Assembly: GCA_036559125.1 (NCBI GenBank)
Contig: DATBTT010000057.1
Span: forward strand, 1 to 64,000
Direction: 5' to 3'
Origin: JALYTZ01 sp036559125
GTDB taxonomy: Bacteria > Vulcanimicrobiota > Vulcanimicrobiia > Vulcanimicrobiales > Vulcanimicrobiaceae
DNA length: 64,000 bases
The translations under genes and the position numbers were made by a program. The notes below the pieces were generated by a model that saw only the letters and a list, made by a program, of their open reading frames with translations, was not told where the DNA came from and ran no database searches. Positions 34,916 through 43,506 of this stretch are shown piece after piece; position 1 is the first letter of the stretch; each line of letters starts with the position of its first letter.

Positions 34916-34965
34916 GGCCCTTCGTCACCCTGCCCCGTTCGGCGGGCTCAGGGTGACGAAGGGCC
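34916..34965. terminator. Perfect 17-bp inverted repeat related to the dispersed element
   Basis: GGCCCTTCGTCACCCTG at 34916-34932 pairs fully with 34949-34965 across a 16-nt loop. The second arm contains CTCAGGGTGAC, the end of the dispersed element, so this looks like an element turned into one symmetric hairpin. No T-tract follows. It lies 6 bp after the sedolisin stop and probably ends that transcript or protects its 3' end. Confidence 0.7.
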
Positions 34966-34986
34966 GGGCCCTCTTGCCACGGCTGG

Positions 34987-34992
34987 TATAAT
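34987..34992 (+). promoter_or_regulatory. Candidate -10 box (TATAAT) for rpmE
   Basis: A consensus TATAAT only 9 bp before the GTG at 35002. A start site 6-7 bp downstream would fall at 34998-35000, leaving almost no leader. No good -35 hexamer is seen at 16-18 bp; the inverted repeat occupies that space. Confidence 0.45.
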
Positions 34993-35001
34993 GGTGTGGC
35001 T

Positions 35002-35274
35002 GTGAAAGACAAGATTCATCCCAAGTGGTACCCCGAAGCCAAGGTGCATTGCGCCTGCGGCAGCACGTTTACGACCGGCTCGACGATGCCGCAGATTGCC
35101 GTTGAAATTTGTTCGGCGTGTCACCCGCTCTTCACCGGACAGCAGAAATTCATCGACACGGCAGGCCGCGTCGATAAGTTCAACCAGCGTGCCGCCGCCG
35201 CCAAGAAGAAGCAAGAAGAAGCCGCCGCTCGCCAGGCGAAGCGCGAGGCTGAAAAAGCAACGGCGAACGCGTAG
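35002..35274 (+). CDS. rpmE: 50S ribosomal protein L31
   Basis: 90 residues from GTG 35002 (MKDKIHPKWYPEAK); GTG 34996 would add two residues. The zinc ligands of the Cys-containing L31 form are present: CACGS near residue 17 and CSACHPLFTGQQKFIDTAGR near 38, so this is the zinc-binding (C+) paralogue. After the core, a 25-residue Lys/Glu/Ala-rich helical tail extends beyond the usual L31 length of about 70. It binds the large subunit. A strong terminator follows the gene. Confidence 0.94.
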   Translation: MKDKIHPKWYPEAKVHCACGSTFTTGSTMPQIAVEICSACHPLFTGQQKFIDTAGRVDKFNQRAAAAKKKQEEAAARQAKREAEKATANA

Positions 35275-35292
35275 CTACCCGGACCACGTGAG

Positions 35293-35326
35293 AGCGAGCC
35301 GCACCTTTGCGGCTCGCTTTTGTTTT
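35293..35326 (+). terminator. Rho-independent terminator after rpmE
   Basis: An 11-bp perfect stem (AGCGAGCCGCA at 35293-35303 with 35308-35318), a four-base loop and then TTTGTTTT. It ends 6 bp before the prfA ATG, so prfA needs its own promoter or readthrough. Confidence 0.88.
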
Positions 35327-35331
35327 ACACC

Positions 35332-36420
35332 ATGACGAATTTTTACGACCGACTAGAGATCATCGCCCGCCGCTTCGACGAAATCGAGGGCGAACTCGCG
35401 CACCCCGGCGGCGAGTTCGATCAGGCGCGCTTTACCGCGCTCGTCAAGGAACGTTCCTCAATCGAGGAGACCGTCGGCGTCTATCGGCAGTACAAAAAGA
35501 TCCTCGAAGAGATCGCAGCGAACGAAGAGCTGCTAAAAGATCGCAGCGATCCCGACTTGCACGAGCTGGCCGAAGAAGAGGCAAAGAGCTTACGGGAGCG
35601 GCGCAAGGGACTCGAAGAGCGCTTGCAGTTGCTGATGATTCCCAAGGATCCCGACGACGACAAGGACATCTTCATCGAAATCCGCGGCGGAGCGGGGGGC
35701 GACGAGGCCGCGATCTTCGCGGGTGATCTCGCGCGCATGTACATGCGCTACGCCGAAGCGATGCGCATGAAGGTTGAGGTCGTCTCGATCAGCGATAGCG
35801 ACGCGGGCGGATACAAAGAGATCACGTTTACCGTAACCGGCAACGATGCGTACAAGCATTTCAAGCACGAGTCGGGCGTTCATCGCGTGCAGCGCGTGCC
35901 GGTCACCGAATCGCAGGGACGCGTGCACACGAGTACCGCCACCGTGGCGGTGTTGCCGCAGGTCGACGAAAACATCGACATCGAGATCAACCCAAAAGAT
36001 TTGCAAATCGACACCTACAAAGCCAGCGGCGCGGGCGGGCAGCACGTCAATAAGACGGAATCGGCGATTCGCATCACGCACGTGCCCAGCGGCGTCATCG
36101 TGGCCTGCAGCGAGGAGCGCTCGCAGATGCAAAATCGCGAAAAGGCGATGCAGATGTTGCGCAGCGTTCTGTACGAGCGCAAGAAACGTGAAGCCGAAGA
36201 GGCTGTCGGTTCGATGCGGCGCAGCCAGGTGGGCACCGGCGACCGTTCGGAAAAGATTCGCACGTACAACTATCCACAGGACCGCATTACCGATCATCGC
36301 ATCAACCAAAATTTCGGTAACATGCGCACGATCATGGACGGCGATATGGGGCACATCGTCGAGGAACTACTCAAAGACGAACGGGCGCGTCTACTCGCCG
36401 GAGAGACCTCGGCTGCATAA
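35332..36420 (+). CDS. prfA: Peptide chain release factor 1
   Basis: 362 residues from ATG 35332; a TTG 12 nt upstream is in frame but lies inside the terminator. The catalytic GGQ loop is in ASGAGGQHVNKTESAIRITH near 227-246. The stop-codon reading motif is PVT (RVPVTESQGRVHTS), the RF1 form that reads UAA and UAG. RGGAGGDEAAIFA precedes it. The methylated Gln of GGQ would be the substrate of PrmC, encoded by the next gene, which overlaps by 8 nt if its CTG start is right. Confidence 0.96.
   Translation: MTNFYDRLEIIARRFDEIEGELAHPGGEFDQARFTALVKERSSIEETVGVYRQYKKILEEIAANEELLKDRSDPDLHELAEEEAKSLRERRKGLEERLQLLMIPKDPDDDKDIFIEIRGGAGGDEAAIFAGDLARMYMRYAEAMRMKVEVVSISDSDAGGYKEITFTVTGNDAYKHFKHESGVHRVQRVPVTESQGRVHTSTATVAVLPQVDENIDIEINPKDLQIDTYKASGAGGQHVNKTESAIRITHVPSGVIVACSEERSQMQNREKAMQMLRSVLYERKKREAEEAVGSMRRSQVGTGDRSEKIRTYNYPQDRITDHRINQNFGNMRTIMDGDMGHIVEELLKDERARLLAGETSAA
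36400..36405 (+). promoter_or_regulatory. Shine-Dalgarno site placing a CTG start for prmC
   Basis: GGAGAG, 7 nt before CTG 36413, inside the end of prfA. No ATG, GTG or TTG lies in the prmC frame near this site. Confidence 0.55.
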
Positions 36421-37285
36421 GCCCGCGACCGTCGCGCACGCCCTCGCGCGCGCGACTGCGTCGTTGCAACGCGCCAGCGAATCGCCTCGTCTCGACGCGC
36501 AGATTTTACTGGCGTGGACGCTCCAACGTGATAAGGAATGGCTGATCGCCCACGGCGAGTGCGATCTGACCGACTCCCAAGCCGAGATTTTCGCGAAGCT
36601 CTGCGAGAAGCGCGCCACGGGCATGCCGGTCGCGTACATTACCGGACGCGTGGGTTTTTACGGTCGCGAGTTCGTCGTCAGCGACGCGGTCTTGATCCCG
36701 CGACCGGAGACCGAGCATCTGACAGAGGACGCCATCGCGCACCTGCGTTCGCGCGCAACCGGGAGCGACGTGCTCGACGTCGGCACCGGTAGTGGCGCAA
36801 TTGCCTGCACCATCGCCGCCGAATTTCCCGGCGCGATCGTCGATGGAACCGATACGAGCGAAGCCGCTCTCGAGGTCGCTCGGGGGAATGCGCGTCTCCT
36901 CGGCGTGCGCGAGCGCTGCACATTTTATCGCGCGGACATCGTCGACGAACGTAACGGCAAGATGTTCGACGTAGTCGTCGCGAATTTGCCGTACGTTCCC
37001 ACCAACCAAATTCCGCGGCGCCCCGACTCCGTCGGGTTCGAACCGCTGGTCGCGCTCGACGGCGGCCCGGACGGGCTCGGGCCGTATCGGAAGCTGCTCG
37101 CGCTCGCGCCGCGCCTGCTTCGTCCGGGAGCGCTGCTGCTCATGGAAGCCGCGCCTCCAACCATCGAGGCCCTCGCGATCCTCGCGCGTTCCGCATGTGC
37201 GGGGGCGCTCGTCGAGGTGCGCCCGGACTATGCCGGCCTCGAACGTTACGTTTCCGTCCGCGACGGAGGGGGGCGGTCCGGCTGA
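36413..37285 (+). CDS. prmC: Release factor glutamine methyltransferase, probable CTG start
   Basis: About 290 residues if started at CTG 36413; TTG 36464 would give 273 but cut off the conserved first helix (TVAHALARATASLQ). The methyltransferase motifs are complete: VLDVGTGSGAIACTIA binds S-adenosylmethionine and VVANLPYVP is the NPPY-type catalytic motif with Leu for the first Pro (NLPY). SPRLDAQILLAW and YITGRVGFYGREF are PrmC-specific. It methylates the Gln of the GGQ loop of release factors. The gene begins within the last codons of prfA, its substrate gene, so synthesis is coupled. Confidence 0.9.
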   Translation: MHKPATVAHALARATASLQRASESPRLDAQILLAWTLQRDKEWLIAHGECDLTDSQAEIFAKLCEKRATGMPVAYITGRVGFYGREFVVSDAVLIPRPETEHLTEDAIAHLRSRATGSDVLDVGTGSGAIACTIAAEFPGAIVDGTDTSEAALEVARGNARLLGVRERCTFYRADIVDERNGKMFDVVVANLPYVPTNQIPRRPDSVGFEPLVALDGGPDGLGPYRKLLALAPRLLRPGALLLMEAAPPTIEALAILARSACAGALVEVRPDYAGLERYVSVRDGGGRSG

Positions 37286-37306
37286 CCGGAATACCCTACT
37301 CCCGAG

Positions 37307-38971
37307 ATGGCGAAGTATATTTTCTTTACCGGCGGCGTCGTTAGTTCGCTTGGTAAAGGTATCACCGCAGCGTCGCTCGGACGATTGCTCAAGGCGCGCG
37401 GGATCAGCGTTTCGGTTCAGAAACTCGATCCGTATATCAACGTCGACGCCGGGACGATGAACCCGTATCAGCACGGCGAGGTCTTCGTGACCGAAGACGG
37501 CGCCGAAACCGACCTCGACCTCGGCCATTACGAGCGGTTCATCGACGAAAATCTCTCGCGCGCGAATAACGTCACGACCGGGCAAGTCTACAACTCCGTC
37601 ATCGATAAAGAGCGGCGCGGCGACTATCTTGGCGCGACGGTCCAAGTCATCCCGCACATTACGAACGAGATCAAAGCGCACATCAAGCGCGTTGCCGAAG
37701 AATCGCACGCCGACGTCTGCATCGTCGAAGTCGGTGGTACCGTGGGCGACATCGAGTCGCTGCCGTTTCTCGAAGCGATTCGTCAGATTCGATACGACGT
37801 CGGTGAGGAGAACGTCATGTTCTGCCACCTGACGCTCATGCCGCATCTCGGGGCGGCGGATGAGTTGAAGACTAAGCCCACGCAACACTCCGTGCGCGAA
37901 CTGCGCGGCATCGGCATCGCGCCCGACGCCATCGTGTGCCGCACGCAGTCCTCGCGCCCGATGCCGGTCGAGCTCAAAGAGAAGATCGCGCTTTTTTGCG
38001 ACGTGCCGACCAGCGCCGTCGTGCAAAATGGCGACGCGCCCACGATCTATCAAGTGCCGCTCAACCTCGAAGCCGAAGGATTGGCGGAAGCGGCGGTCCG
38101 CAAGCTGCGCCTGCCGCAGAACCGTCCGGAGCTTGAAGACTGGGCAGCCGTCGTCGAACGCATCATGCATCCGGAGCGGCGCGTCAAAATCGCCCTGGTC
38201 GGCAAATATGTCGAGCTGAAAGATGCCTATATTTCAATCAACGAAGCGCTTTATCACGCGGGCATCTATCACAATGCGGCAGTCGAGATCGTGCGCGTCG
38301 ATTCGGAAGACCTCGAGAACGAGGGACTGGCGGTACTGCGCGGCGTTCACGGCATTCTGGTAGCGCCGGGCTTCGGCGCGCGCGGCGTCAAGGGCAAGTT
38401 GCGCGCGATCGCGCACGCGCGCGAAGGCAAAGTTCCATTTCTCGGCATCTGCTACGGCATGCAGCTGGCATGCGTGGAATTCGCGCGTAACGTGTGCTCG
38501 CTTCCCGAAGCGATGACCAGCGAAGTTGACGAGACGACGCCCGATCCGGTTATCGACTTCATGCCGGATCAACGCAATCTGGAGGTCTACGGCGGAACGA
38601 TGCGCCTGGGTTCGTACGCCTGCACGCTCGAGCCCGATACGCACGCGGCGTCGGCATACGGTCAGTTGCAGATCACCGAACGCCATCGCCACCGGTACGA
38701 GTTCAACAACCGGTACCGTTCCATTTTCGAAGAGCACGGCATGCGCTTTTCGGGGTACCACACGGTCGGCAAGACGCAGCTTGTCGAGTGCATCGAACTA
38801 CCCGCCGACTTGCACCCCTGGTTCGTGGGAACGCAGGCGCATCCCGAGTTCAAGTCGCGCCCCAACCGTCCGTCGCCGCTCTATCGCGACTTCGTCGGCG
38901 CCGCGCTCGCGCGCGAAGAACGCGCGCGAGAAGAACGCGAGTTCGCGCCGGCGACTCCTACGGGCAATTAA
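37307..38971 (+). CDS. pyrG: CTP synthase
   Basis: 554 residues. The synthetase domain opens KYIFFTGGVVSSLGKGITAASLG (ATP P-loop and UTP site); the glutaminase domain lies in the C-terminal half with the nucleophile Cys in FLGICYGMQLACVEFARN and His/Glu in AHPEFKSRPNRPSPLY. In the usual form the oxyanion region reads PGGFG; here it is APGFGARG, a small deviation. It makes CTP from UTP, ATP and glutamine. The C-terminal tail is rich in Glu and Arg. 22 bp separate it from prmC. Confidence 0.96.
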   Translation: MAKYIFFTGGVVSSLGKGITAASLGRLLKARGISVSVQKLDPYINVDAGTMNPYQHGEVFVTEDGAETDLDLGHYERFIDENLSRANNVTTGQVYNSVIDKERRGDYLGATVQVIPHITNEIKAHIKRVAEESHADVCIVEVGGTVGDIESLPFLEAIRQIRYDVGEENVMFCHLTLMPHLGAADELKTKPTQHSVRELRGIGIAPDAIVCRTQSSRPMPVELKEKIALFCDVPTSAVVQNGDAPTIYQVPLNLEAEGLAEAAVRKLRLPQNRPELEDWAAVVERIMHPERRVKIALVGKYVELKDAYISINEALYHAGIYHNAAVEIVRVDSEDLENEGLAVLRGVHGILVAPGFGARGVKGKLRAIAHAREGKVPFLGICYGMQLACVEFARNVCSLPEAMTSEVDETTPDPVIDFMPDQRNLEVYGGTMRLGSYACTLEPDTHAASAYGQLQITERHRHRYEFNNRYRSIFEEHGMRFSGYHTVGKTQLVECIELPADLHPWFVGTQAHPEFKSRPNRPSPLYRDFVGAALAREERAREEREFAPATPTGN

Positions 38972-38981
38972 TCCACAAGAC

Positions 38982-39710
38982 GTGACCGCCGTCGTCTTGA
39001 CGCGCAACGAGGAGCGCGCGCTGGCGCGCGCCTTGACGAGCTTGCCGCGGGGCATGGCGGTGCTCGTGCTCGACGCGCAATCGACCGATCGAACGCAGGA
39101 GATAGCGCGATCGCACGGCGCTACGGTTGTCGAGCGGCCGTGGTCGGATTTCGTGGATGCGCGCCGCTTCGCGCTCGAACGCGTGCAAACGCGTTGGGTG
39201 CTAATGCTCGACGCGGACGAAGCGCTCGATCGCGAATTGCGCGACGCGATCGTCGCCGCGCCCCGCGATACCGACGGGTATCTGCTTTCGCGAACGACGT
39301 TTTTCTGCGGTAAGCCGATTCGAATCTGGAGTAACGAACGTTTGCTGCGACTTTTTCGCCGGGACGCGGTCTGGCTTGAGGCGCGTCCTGCATCCGGAGG
39401 CCACGCAGCCCTGCACGAGCGATGGATGTGCTCGGGCTCGGTTTCGACGTTACCCGGCGTGCTGCTGCACGAGTCGTATCCGGACGTAGCGGCGTACCGG
39501 CGCAAGTTCGACCGTTACACGAGCATCGAGGCCGAAGGTGTAAACGCGTCGCGATCCTCGGTGGCGGCCGCGCACGCGAAAGCTCTGCTGCGTTTCGCGT
39601 GGCTGACGATCGTCCGGGCCGAGCTGCTCGATGGATGGCGCGGCATATACGTTGCGTGGTTCTCGGCGTTGTATCCCGCAGTCGTCGCGCGCAAGGCATG
39701 GCGACGATGA
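38982..39710 (+). CDS. Glycosyltransferase family 2
   Basis: 242 residues from GTG 38982, 11 bp after pyrG. It begins VTAVVLTRNEERALARALTS, the nucleotide-sugar fold of GT2 enzymes, with VLVLDAQSTDRTQEIARSHG and the metal-binding LMLDADEALD (DxD) motif. The C-terminal part (FRRDAVWLEARPASGGHAALHERW, then LPGVLLHESY) matches the WaaE/KdtX-like lipopolysaccharide core subfamily. Probably acts at the cytoplasmic membrane on a lipid-linked glycan. Overlaps the next glycosyltransferase by ATGA. Confidence 0.88.
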   Translation: MTAVVLTRNEERALARALTSLPRGMAVLVLDAQSTDRTQEIARSHGATVVERPWSDFVDARRFALERVQTRWVLMLDADEALDRELRDAIVAAPRDTDGYLLSRTTFFCGKPIRIWSNERLLRLFRRDAVWLEARPASGGHAALHERWMCSGSVSTLPGVLLHESYPDVAAYRRKFDRYTSIEAEGVNASRSSVAAAHAKALLRFAWLTIVRAELLDGWRGIYVAWFSALYPAVVARKAWRR

Positions 39711-40726
39711 GCCGCATCGGACTCGACGCGCGCCTCACGCGGCAGATGTCGGTCGGCATGAAAGCCTACGCGCGCGAATTGACGGCACGGTTGCCGCGCG
39801 TCGCACCCGATCTCGAATTCGTCGCGTTCGATCGCGGCGCGAATTTCGGTTGGGACGAGCAGGTTAGGCTGCCGGCGTCGATGCGTGCCGCCCGCATCGA
39901 CCTCGCGCATTTTCTCTCACTGTACGCACCCGTGCTCGCGCCCACGCCGTTCGTGATCACCATTCACGATTTGATCCATTTGCGTTTTTCATCGTATTTC
40001 AAAGCGAAGGTCGGTCCGTACTACCGGACAATCGTGCGCCGGGCGTGCGCGCGGGCGGCGCGCGTGATTACCGACGATGAACGAACGATCGCCGATCTCG
40101 AGCATTTCCTGGGCGTCGATCCGGCAAAAGTGCGCGTCATCGCGCTCGGCGTGGATGATCTCTTCTTACAACCGGTGCAACCGTACGCCGCGGCGCGCCC
40201 CTATCTCTTGTACGTCGGCAACCACCGCGAGCACAAAGACTTGACGACGCTCTTCGCGGCCTGGGCATTGCTCGATACGTCGTATCCCCTCGACCTGTAC
40301 GTGACCGGCCCGGACGATTTCGGCGACGCGCTCAAACCGTTCGCGCGCGAAGCGGGGCGCATCGCCATGCTGGGCGACGTCGAGGACCGGGCGCTAGCAT
40401 CGTACTACGCGGGAGCGCGAGCGCTCGTCCACCCCGCACTGTGCGAGGGTTTCGGGCTGCCGATGCTCGAGGCGATGGCGTGCGGCTGCGCCGTGATCGC
40501 TTGCGACGACGCGGTTCCCGGCGTGTTGCGCCCGGCGTCGCGCACGTTCGCCGCACGGGACGTCGCGGGGCTGCGTCGCGAAATCGAGCGCATTTTGTTC
40601 GACGAAGGGCTTCGTGCAGCGCTCGTCAATGAAGGGCGGACCCTGGCAGCATCGCTAACGTGGGATCGGTGCGCGACCGCGACGGCCGGAGTGTATCGCG
40701 AAGCATTGGAGGAAATTCGAGCGTGA
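39707..40726 (+). CDS. Glycosyltransferase family 1 (GT4-like, GT-B fold)
   Basis: 339 residues from ATG 39707 (ATG 39698 is possible). N-terminal Rossmann half contains GMKAYARELTARLP; the C-terminal half has LYVGNHREHKDLTTLFAAW and the donor-binding LVHPALCEGFGLPMLEAMACG, in which the E-x7-E motif of retaining GT4 enzymes is visible. It presumably adds a sugar after the GT2 enzyme encoded just before. The two genes are coupled with the stalk-domain gene by ATGA and GTGA overlaps, so all three envelope genes form one operon after pyrG. Confidence 0.9.
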   Translation: MSRIGLDARLTRQMSVGMKAYARELTARLPRVAPDLEFVAFDRGANFGWDEQVRLPASMRAARIDLAHFLSLYAPVLAPTPFVITIHDLIHLRFSSYFKAKVGPYYRTIVRRACARAARVITDDERTIADLEHFLGVDPAKVRVIALGVDDLFLQPVQPYAAARPYLLYVGNHREHKDLTTLFAAWALLDTSYPLDLYVTGPDDFGDALKPFAREAGRIAMLGDVEDRALASYYAGARALVHPALCEGFGLPMLEAMACGCAVIACDDAVPGVLRPASRTFAARDVAGLRREIERILFDEGLRAALVNEGRTLAASLTWDRCATATAGVYREALEEIRA

Positions 40727-42285
40727 TCTACCGCCTGGCATGCGCGCTGATCGCCCTGTCGCTCGCGTCGTCGCCCGCCGCGATGGCCAAGCCGGTGCAT
40801 AGGGCGACGCACAAAACAATGCACAAAACGGCAAAGGCCGGAAAGACGGTTCGGCCGATTGCGATCGTTATTAACGGCACGCCGCTTTCCGTCGATCCGC
40901 CGCCCCATTTTTTGAAGTATCATCTCTTGGTTCCGGTACGGCGCATCATCCAAGCGCTCGGGCTCGATTTCGACAAGGAAGGGCGCCGCATCGTTACCCA
41001 CGCGGGATATAAGACGATAGCCTTGACGATCGGAAGCACGCGCGCCGAAGTCGACGGCAGCCTCGTAACGCTGGACGCGCCGCCCGTCGTCATAAAAAAC
41101 ACCCTGTACGCGCCGCTGCGTTTCTTCACGGCAGCGCTCGGCGCGCAAGCCATTTTCAATCATCAAACCAATAGCGTCGAGATCATCTCGACGCTGGTAG
41201 GCCGCTCGGGAACCGGGGTTATCGCGACGGGATCGAAAACCGAGCAAATCGGCACCGTCAGCGCGGTCGACCTCGTTTCGCAACCACCGACGATCACCAT
41301 GACGTATAACGCATCGGTCCGGACGCTGCCGATCGCCGACGCCGCGAAGGTCGTGATTCAGGACGTCAACACGAATACGAGTAATGACGGTCAGCTCGAC
41401 GACATCCGCGTGGGCGACTTCGCGCACGTGTATTTGAACGCCCAAATGCAAGTCGATCATATCGTTGACGCCTTCGGATCGCGCGTCGGTACGATCGCGG
41501 CCGTCGGCAATAACCAGGTAGTGCTCGACGACGGCCATGTGATCGTACCCGGAGGAACGACCGACGTGTCGCTCAACGGTGCCGCTGCGACGATAGCGGA
41601 TTTGAAGGTTGGCGACTCCTTGATGGTGCGCTACAACATCGACTCGTCCGAAATTCGCGAGGTCATCGCAACGCGCGCGTCGACCGGTACGGCCCCTCCG
41701 CCCGGCAACGTACAGATTTCGAGCATCGAGCTGACCCCGACGACTCCGCTAAAAGCGGGAGATCGACTGTCGGTAGCCTTGCACGGTACGCCCGGTGGAA
41801 CCGCCGGCTACGATATCGGGACCTACGTGCAAGATCTGCCGTTGCAGGAGACGTCGCCCGGTCTCTACTCCGCTGCGTATACGATTCCGCCGGGCGTAAA
41901 CTTTGCAAACGTGCCGGTGTTCGGCCACCTCAACGTGCGCGGAACCGATGCGCCGCGCGCCCAGTCGACGATGGAGGTGTCGGTTGCCAGCGTGCCGCCC
42001 GGCGTACCGGATTTCGCGCCGGATAACGGCGCGACGGTAAACAGCGACCGGCCGAGCATCTACGCGACGTTCTCGAGCGATACGGTGGCAATCAATCCTT
42101 CGAGCGTCGTTCTGATCGTAAACGGACACGACGTCACCTCCGAATGCACGCGCACCGCGCGCTTCATCGAATACTCGCCGGGAGTCTCCTATCCGAACGG
42201 TAAGGTTCGCGTGACCGTTCGCGTGAGCGACTTCGCCGGCAATACGACGGCCAAATCGTGGGCGTTCTTCATCAAGGCAAGGTGA
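40723..42285 (+). CDS. Secreted protein with copper amine oxidase N-terminal-like (stalk) domain
   Basis: 520 residues from GTG 40723, preceded by GGAGG. The signal peptide ends about residue 22 (SSPAAMA). Residues about 45-150 are the Cu_amine_oxidN1-type domain (LLVPVRRIIQALGLDFD, LYAPLRFFTAALGAQAIFN). The remaining 350 residues are beta-rich: a domain repeated around VVIQDVNTNT and two Ig-like stretches near the end (RPSIYATFSS, KVRVTVRVSDFAGNTTAKS). No catalytic site seen. As the third gene of the glycosyltransferase operon, it may be a surface protein tied to the glycan made there. Related to the partial gene at 1-465. Confidence 0.8.
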   Translation: MIYRLACALIALSLASSPAAMAKPVHRATHKTMHKTAKAGKTVRPIAIVINGTPLSVDPPPHFLKYHLLVPVRRIIQALGLDFDKEGRRIVTHAGYKTIALTIGSTRAEVDGSLVTLDAPPVVIKNTLYAPLRFFTAALGAQAIFNHQTNSVEIISTLVGRSGTGVIATGSKTEQIGTVSAVDLVSQPPTITMTYNASVRTLPIADAAKVVIQDVNTNTSNDGQLDDIRVGDFAHVYLNAQMQVDHIVDAFGSRVGTIAAVGNNQVVLDDGHVIVPGGTTDVSLNGAAATIADLKVGDSLMVRYNIDSSEIREVIATRASTGTAPPPGNVQISSIELTPTTPLKAGDRLSVALHGTPGGTAGYDIGTYVQDLPLQETSPGLYSAAYTIPPGVNFANVPVFGHLNVRGTDAPRAQSTMEVSVASVPPGVPDFAPDNGATVNSDRPSIYATFSSDTVAINPSSVVLIVNGHDVTSECTRTARFIEYSPGVSYPNGKVRVTVRVSDFAGNTTAKSWAFFIKAR

Positions 42286-42289
42286 CGAC

Positions 42290-42655
42290 ATGAATCGGAA
42301 GGAGAGTGCCGTAGACCCTGGTTGTATTTTTTGCAAGATCATCGCCGGCGAGATTCCCGCGCAGTTCGTGCATCGCGACGACGATATTGCCGTCATCGTC
42401 GACGTCAACGCGCAGGCGCCTAAACACGTGCTTATCATGCCCATCAAGCACGTCGCGAACCTGCCCGCGTTCGTGCAACGCGAATCGCCCGAGGCGCTCG
42501 CAAAGTTTCTGAGCGCTTGCGGAAACGTTGGAGCGGAGCAGGGCCACAACGGCTTTCGCGTCGTGTTCAATACGGGCATCGACGGCGGTCAGACCGTCGA
42601 TCACCTGCACGCGCACGTGCTGGCGGGGCGGCACCTGACCTGGCCCCCGGGATGA
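42290..42655 (+). CDS. HIT family hydrolase (HinT-like)
   Basis: 121 residues. CIFCKIIAGEIPAQFVHRDD opens the HinT-type zinc-binding head; the histidine triad is DHLHAHVLAGR. It hydrolyses adenosine phosphoramidates and related nucleotides in the cytoplasm. Starts 4 bp after the previous stop. The 124 bp before rpsU hold a palindromic GC stretch and TATGAT at 42688-42693, a weak candidate -10. Confidence 0.94.
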   Translation: MNRKESAVDPGCIFCKIIAGEIPAQFVHRDDDIAVIVDVNAQAPKHVLIMPIKHVANLPAFVQRESPEALAKFLSACGNVGAEQGHNGFRVVFNTGIDGGQTVDHLHAHVLAGRHLTWPPG

Positions 42656-42779
42656 CTCGCTAAAGGCGCTTGCATGCCGCGGGGGCCTATGATAGAGTAT
42701 GGCGTCGAGGTCCGCTGCGGGCCTCGCGCGATTTTCGTGCGCCGCAAGAGGCCGCACGCTTGAAGGGGGGTTTTACAGA

Positions 42780-42950
42780 ATGGAAGTTCGCATAGCTCCG
42801 GGCGAATCGATCGAAAGCGCGCTGCGCCGTTTCAAAAAGGCCACCCAAAAGGCGGGCGTTTTGGCCGAAGCGCGCAAGCACGAGCACTACGAAAAACCGA
42901 GCGTTCGCAAGAAGAAGAAATCTGCAGCCGCTCGCAAACGCCGCGCCTAA
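42780..42950 (+). CDS. rpsU: 30S ribosomal protein S21
   Basis: 56 residues from ATG 42780, with a G-rich site (GAAGGGGGG) in front. MEVRIAPGESIESALRRFKK and the strongly basic C-terminus (VRKKKKSAAARKRRA) are the S21 pattern. It helps initiation on the small subunit. It is coupled to yqeY by TAATG, a pairing seen in many bacteria. Confidence 0.94.
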   Translation: MEVRIAPGESIESALRRFKKATQKAGVLAEARKHEHYEKPSVRKKKKSAAARKRRA

Positions 42951-43393
42951 TGGGTGCGCTCAAAGATCGCATCGCCTCCGATTTGAAGGAAGCGATGAAA
43001 GCCCGGGATCAGCTTCGTCTCGATACGTTACGATCGGTGCTCTCGGGCTTTACCTATAAGCGGACCGAAGCCGGGGCGGAATTGAGCGACGCCGACGAAT
43101 TGGACGTCGTACGCAGGCAGGTCAAACAACGCAACGATTCGTTCGCCGAGTTCAGCAAAGCCGGCCGAACGGACCTGGCTGAGAAGGAAGCGCGCGAGCG
43201 CGACATCTTGACCGCGTACATGCCGGCGCAAAAATCCCCCGATGAGATCCGCCAAGTCGTCAAGGCGATCGTAGCCGATCTTCCCGCGGACGGCGTCAAC
43301 CAGGGCTCTCTAATGAAGCTCGCGATGGCCCAGCTCAAAGGCGTCGCCGACGGAAATCTCGTCCGCCAAATCGTAACCGAAGAACTCGCCTAA
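42950..43393 (+). CDS. yqeY: GatB/YqeY domain protein
   Basis: 147 residues. It starts LKDRIASDLKEAMKARDQLRLDTLRSVLSG and continues with the AERDILTAYMPAQ-type segment (here RERDILTAYMPAQKSPDEI), the full length of the stand-alone YqeY family, which resembles the tRNA-binding tail of the GatB amidotransferase. Its role is unknown but it may bind tRNA. Coupled to rpsU by a one-base overlap. The 298-bp spacer that follows holds only repeats. Confidence 0.92.
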   Translation: MGALKDRIASDLKEAMKARDQLRLDTLRSVLSGFTYKRTEAGAELSDADELDVVRRQVKQRNDSFAEFSKAGRTDLAEKEARERDILTAYMPAQKSPDEIRQVVKAIVADLPADGVNQGSLMKLAMAQLKGVADGNLVRQIVTEELA

Positions 43394-43420
43394 CCCACCG
43401 TCAGGGCTTGTCGAAGGCTG

Positions 43421-43443
43421 TCCTTCGACAGGCTCAGGATGAC
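43421..43443 (+). repeat. Dispersed element, plus orientation (with a partial copy before it)
   Basis: TCCTTCGACAGGCTCAGGAT plus GAC, 27 bp after yqeY; a partial inverted copy (GTCAGGGCTTGTCGAAGG, 43400-43417) precedes it. First of several copies in this spacer. Confidence 0.88.
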
Positions 43444-43506
43444 GGGGAAGATGTCCGCCTTCCTTCATGGCGGCTTATAGCAGCGCCATCGGACACAGCA
43501 ACCCCC

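Noticed and set aside
36506..38170. 554-codon minus-strand open frame opposite prmC and pyrG
   Set aside because: Spans two clearly real genes on the other strand and is rich in Arg/Asp shadow composition.
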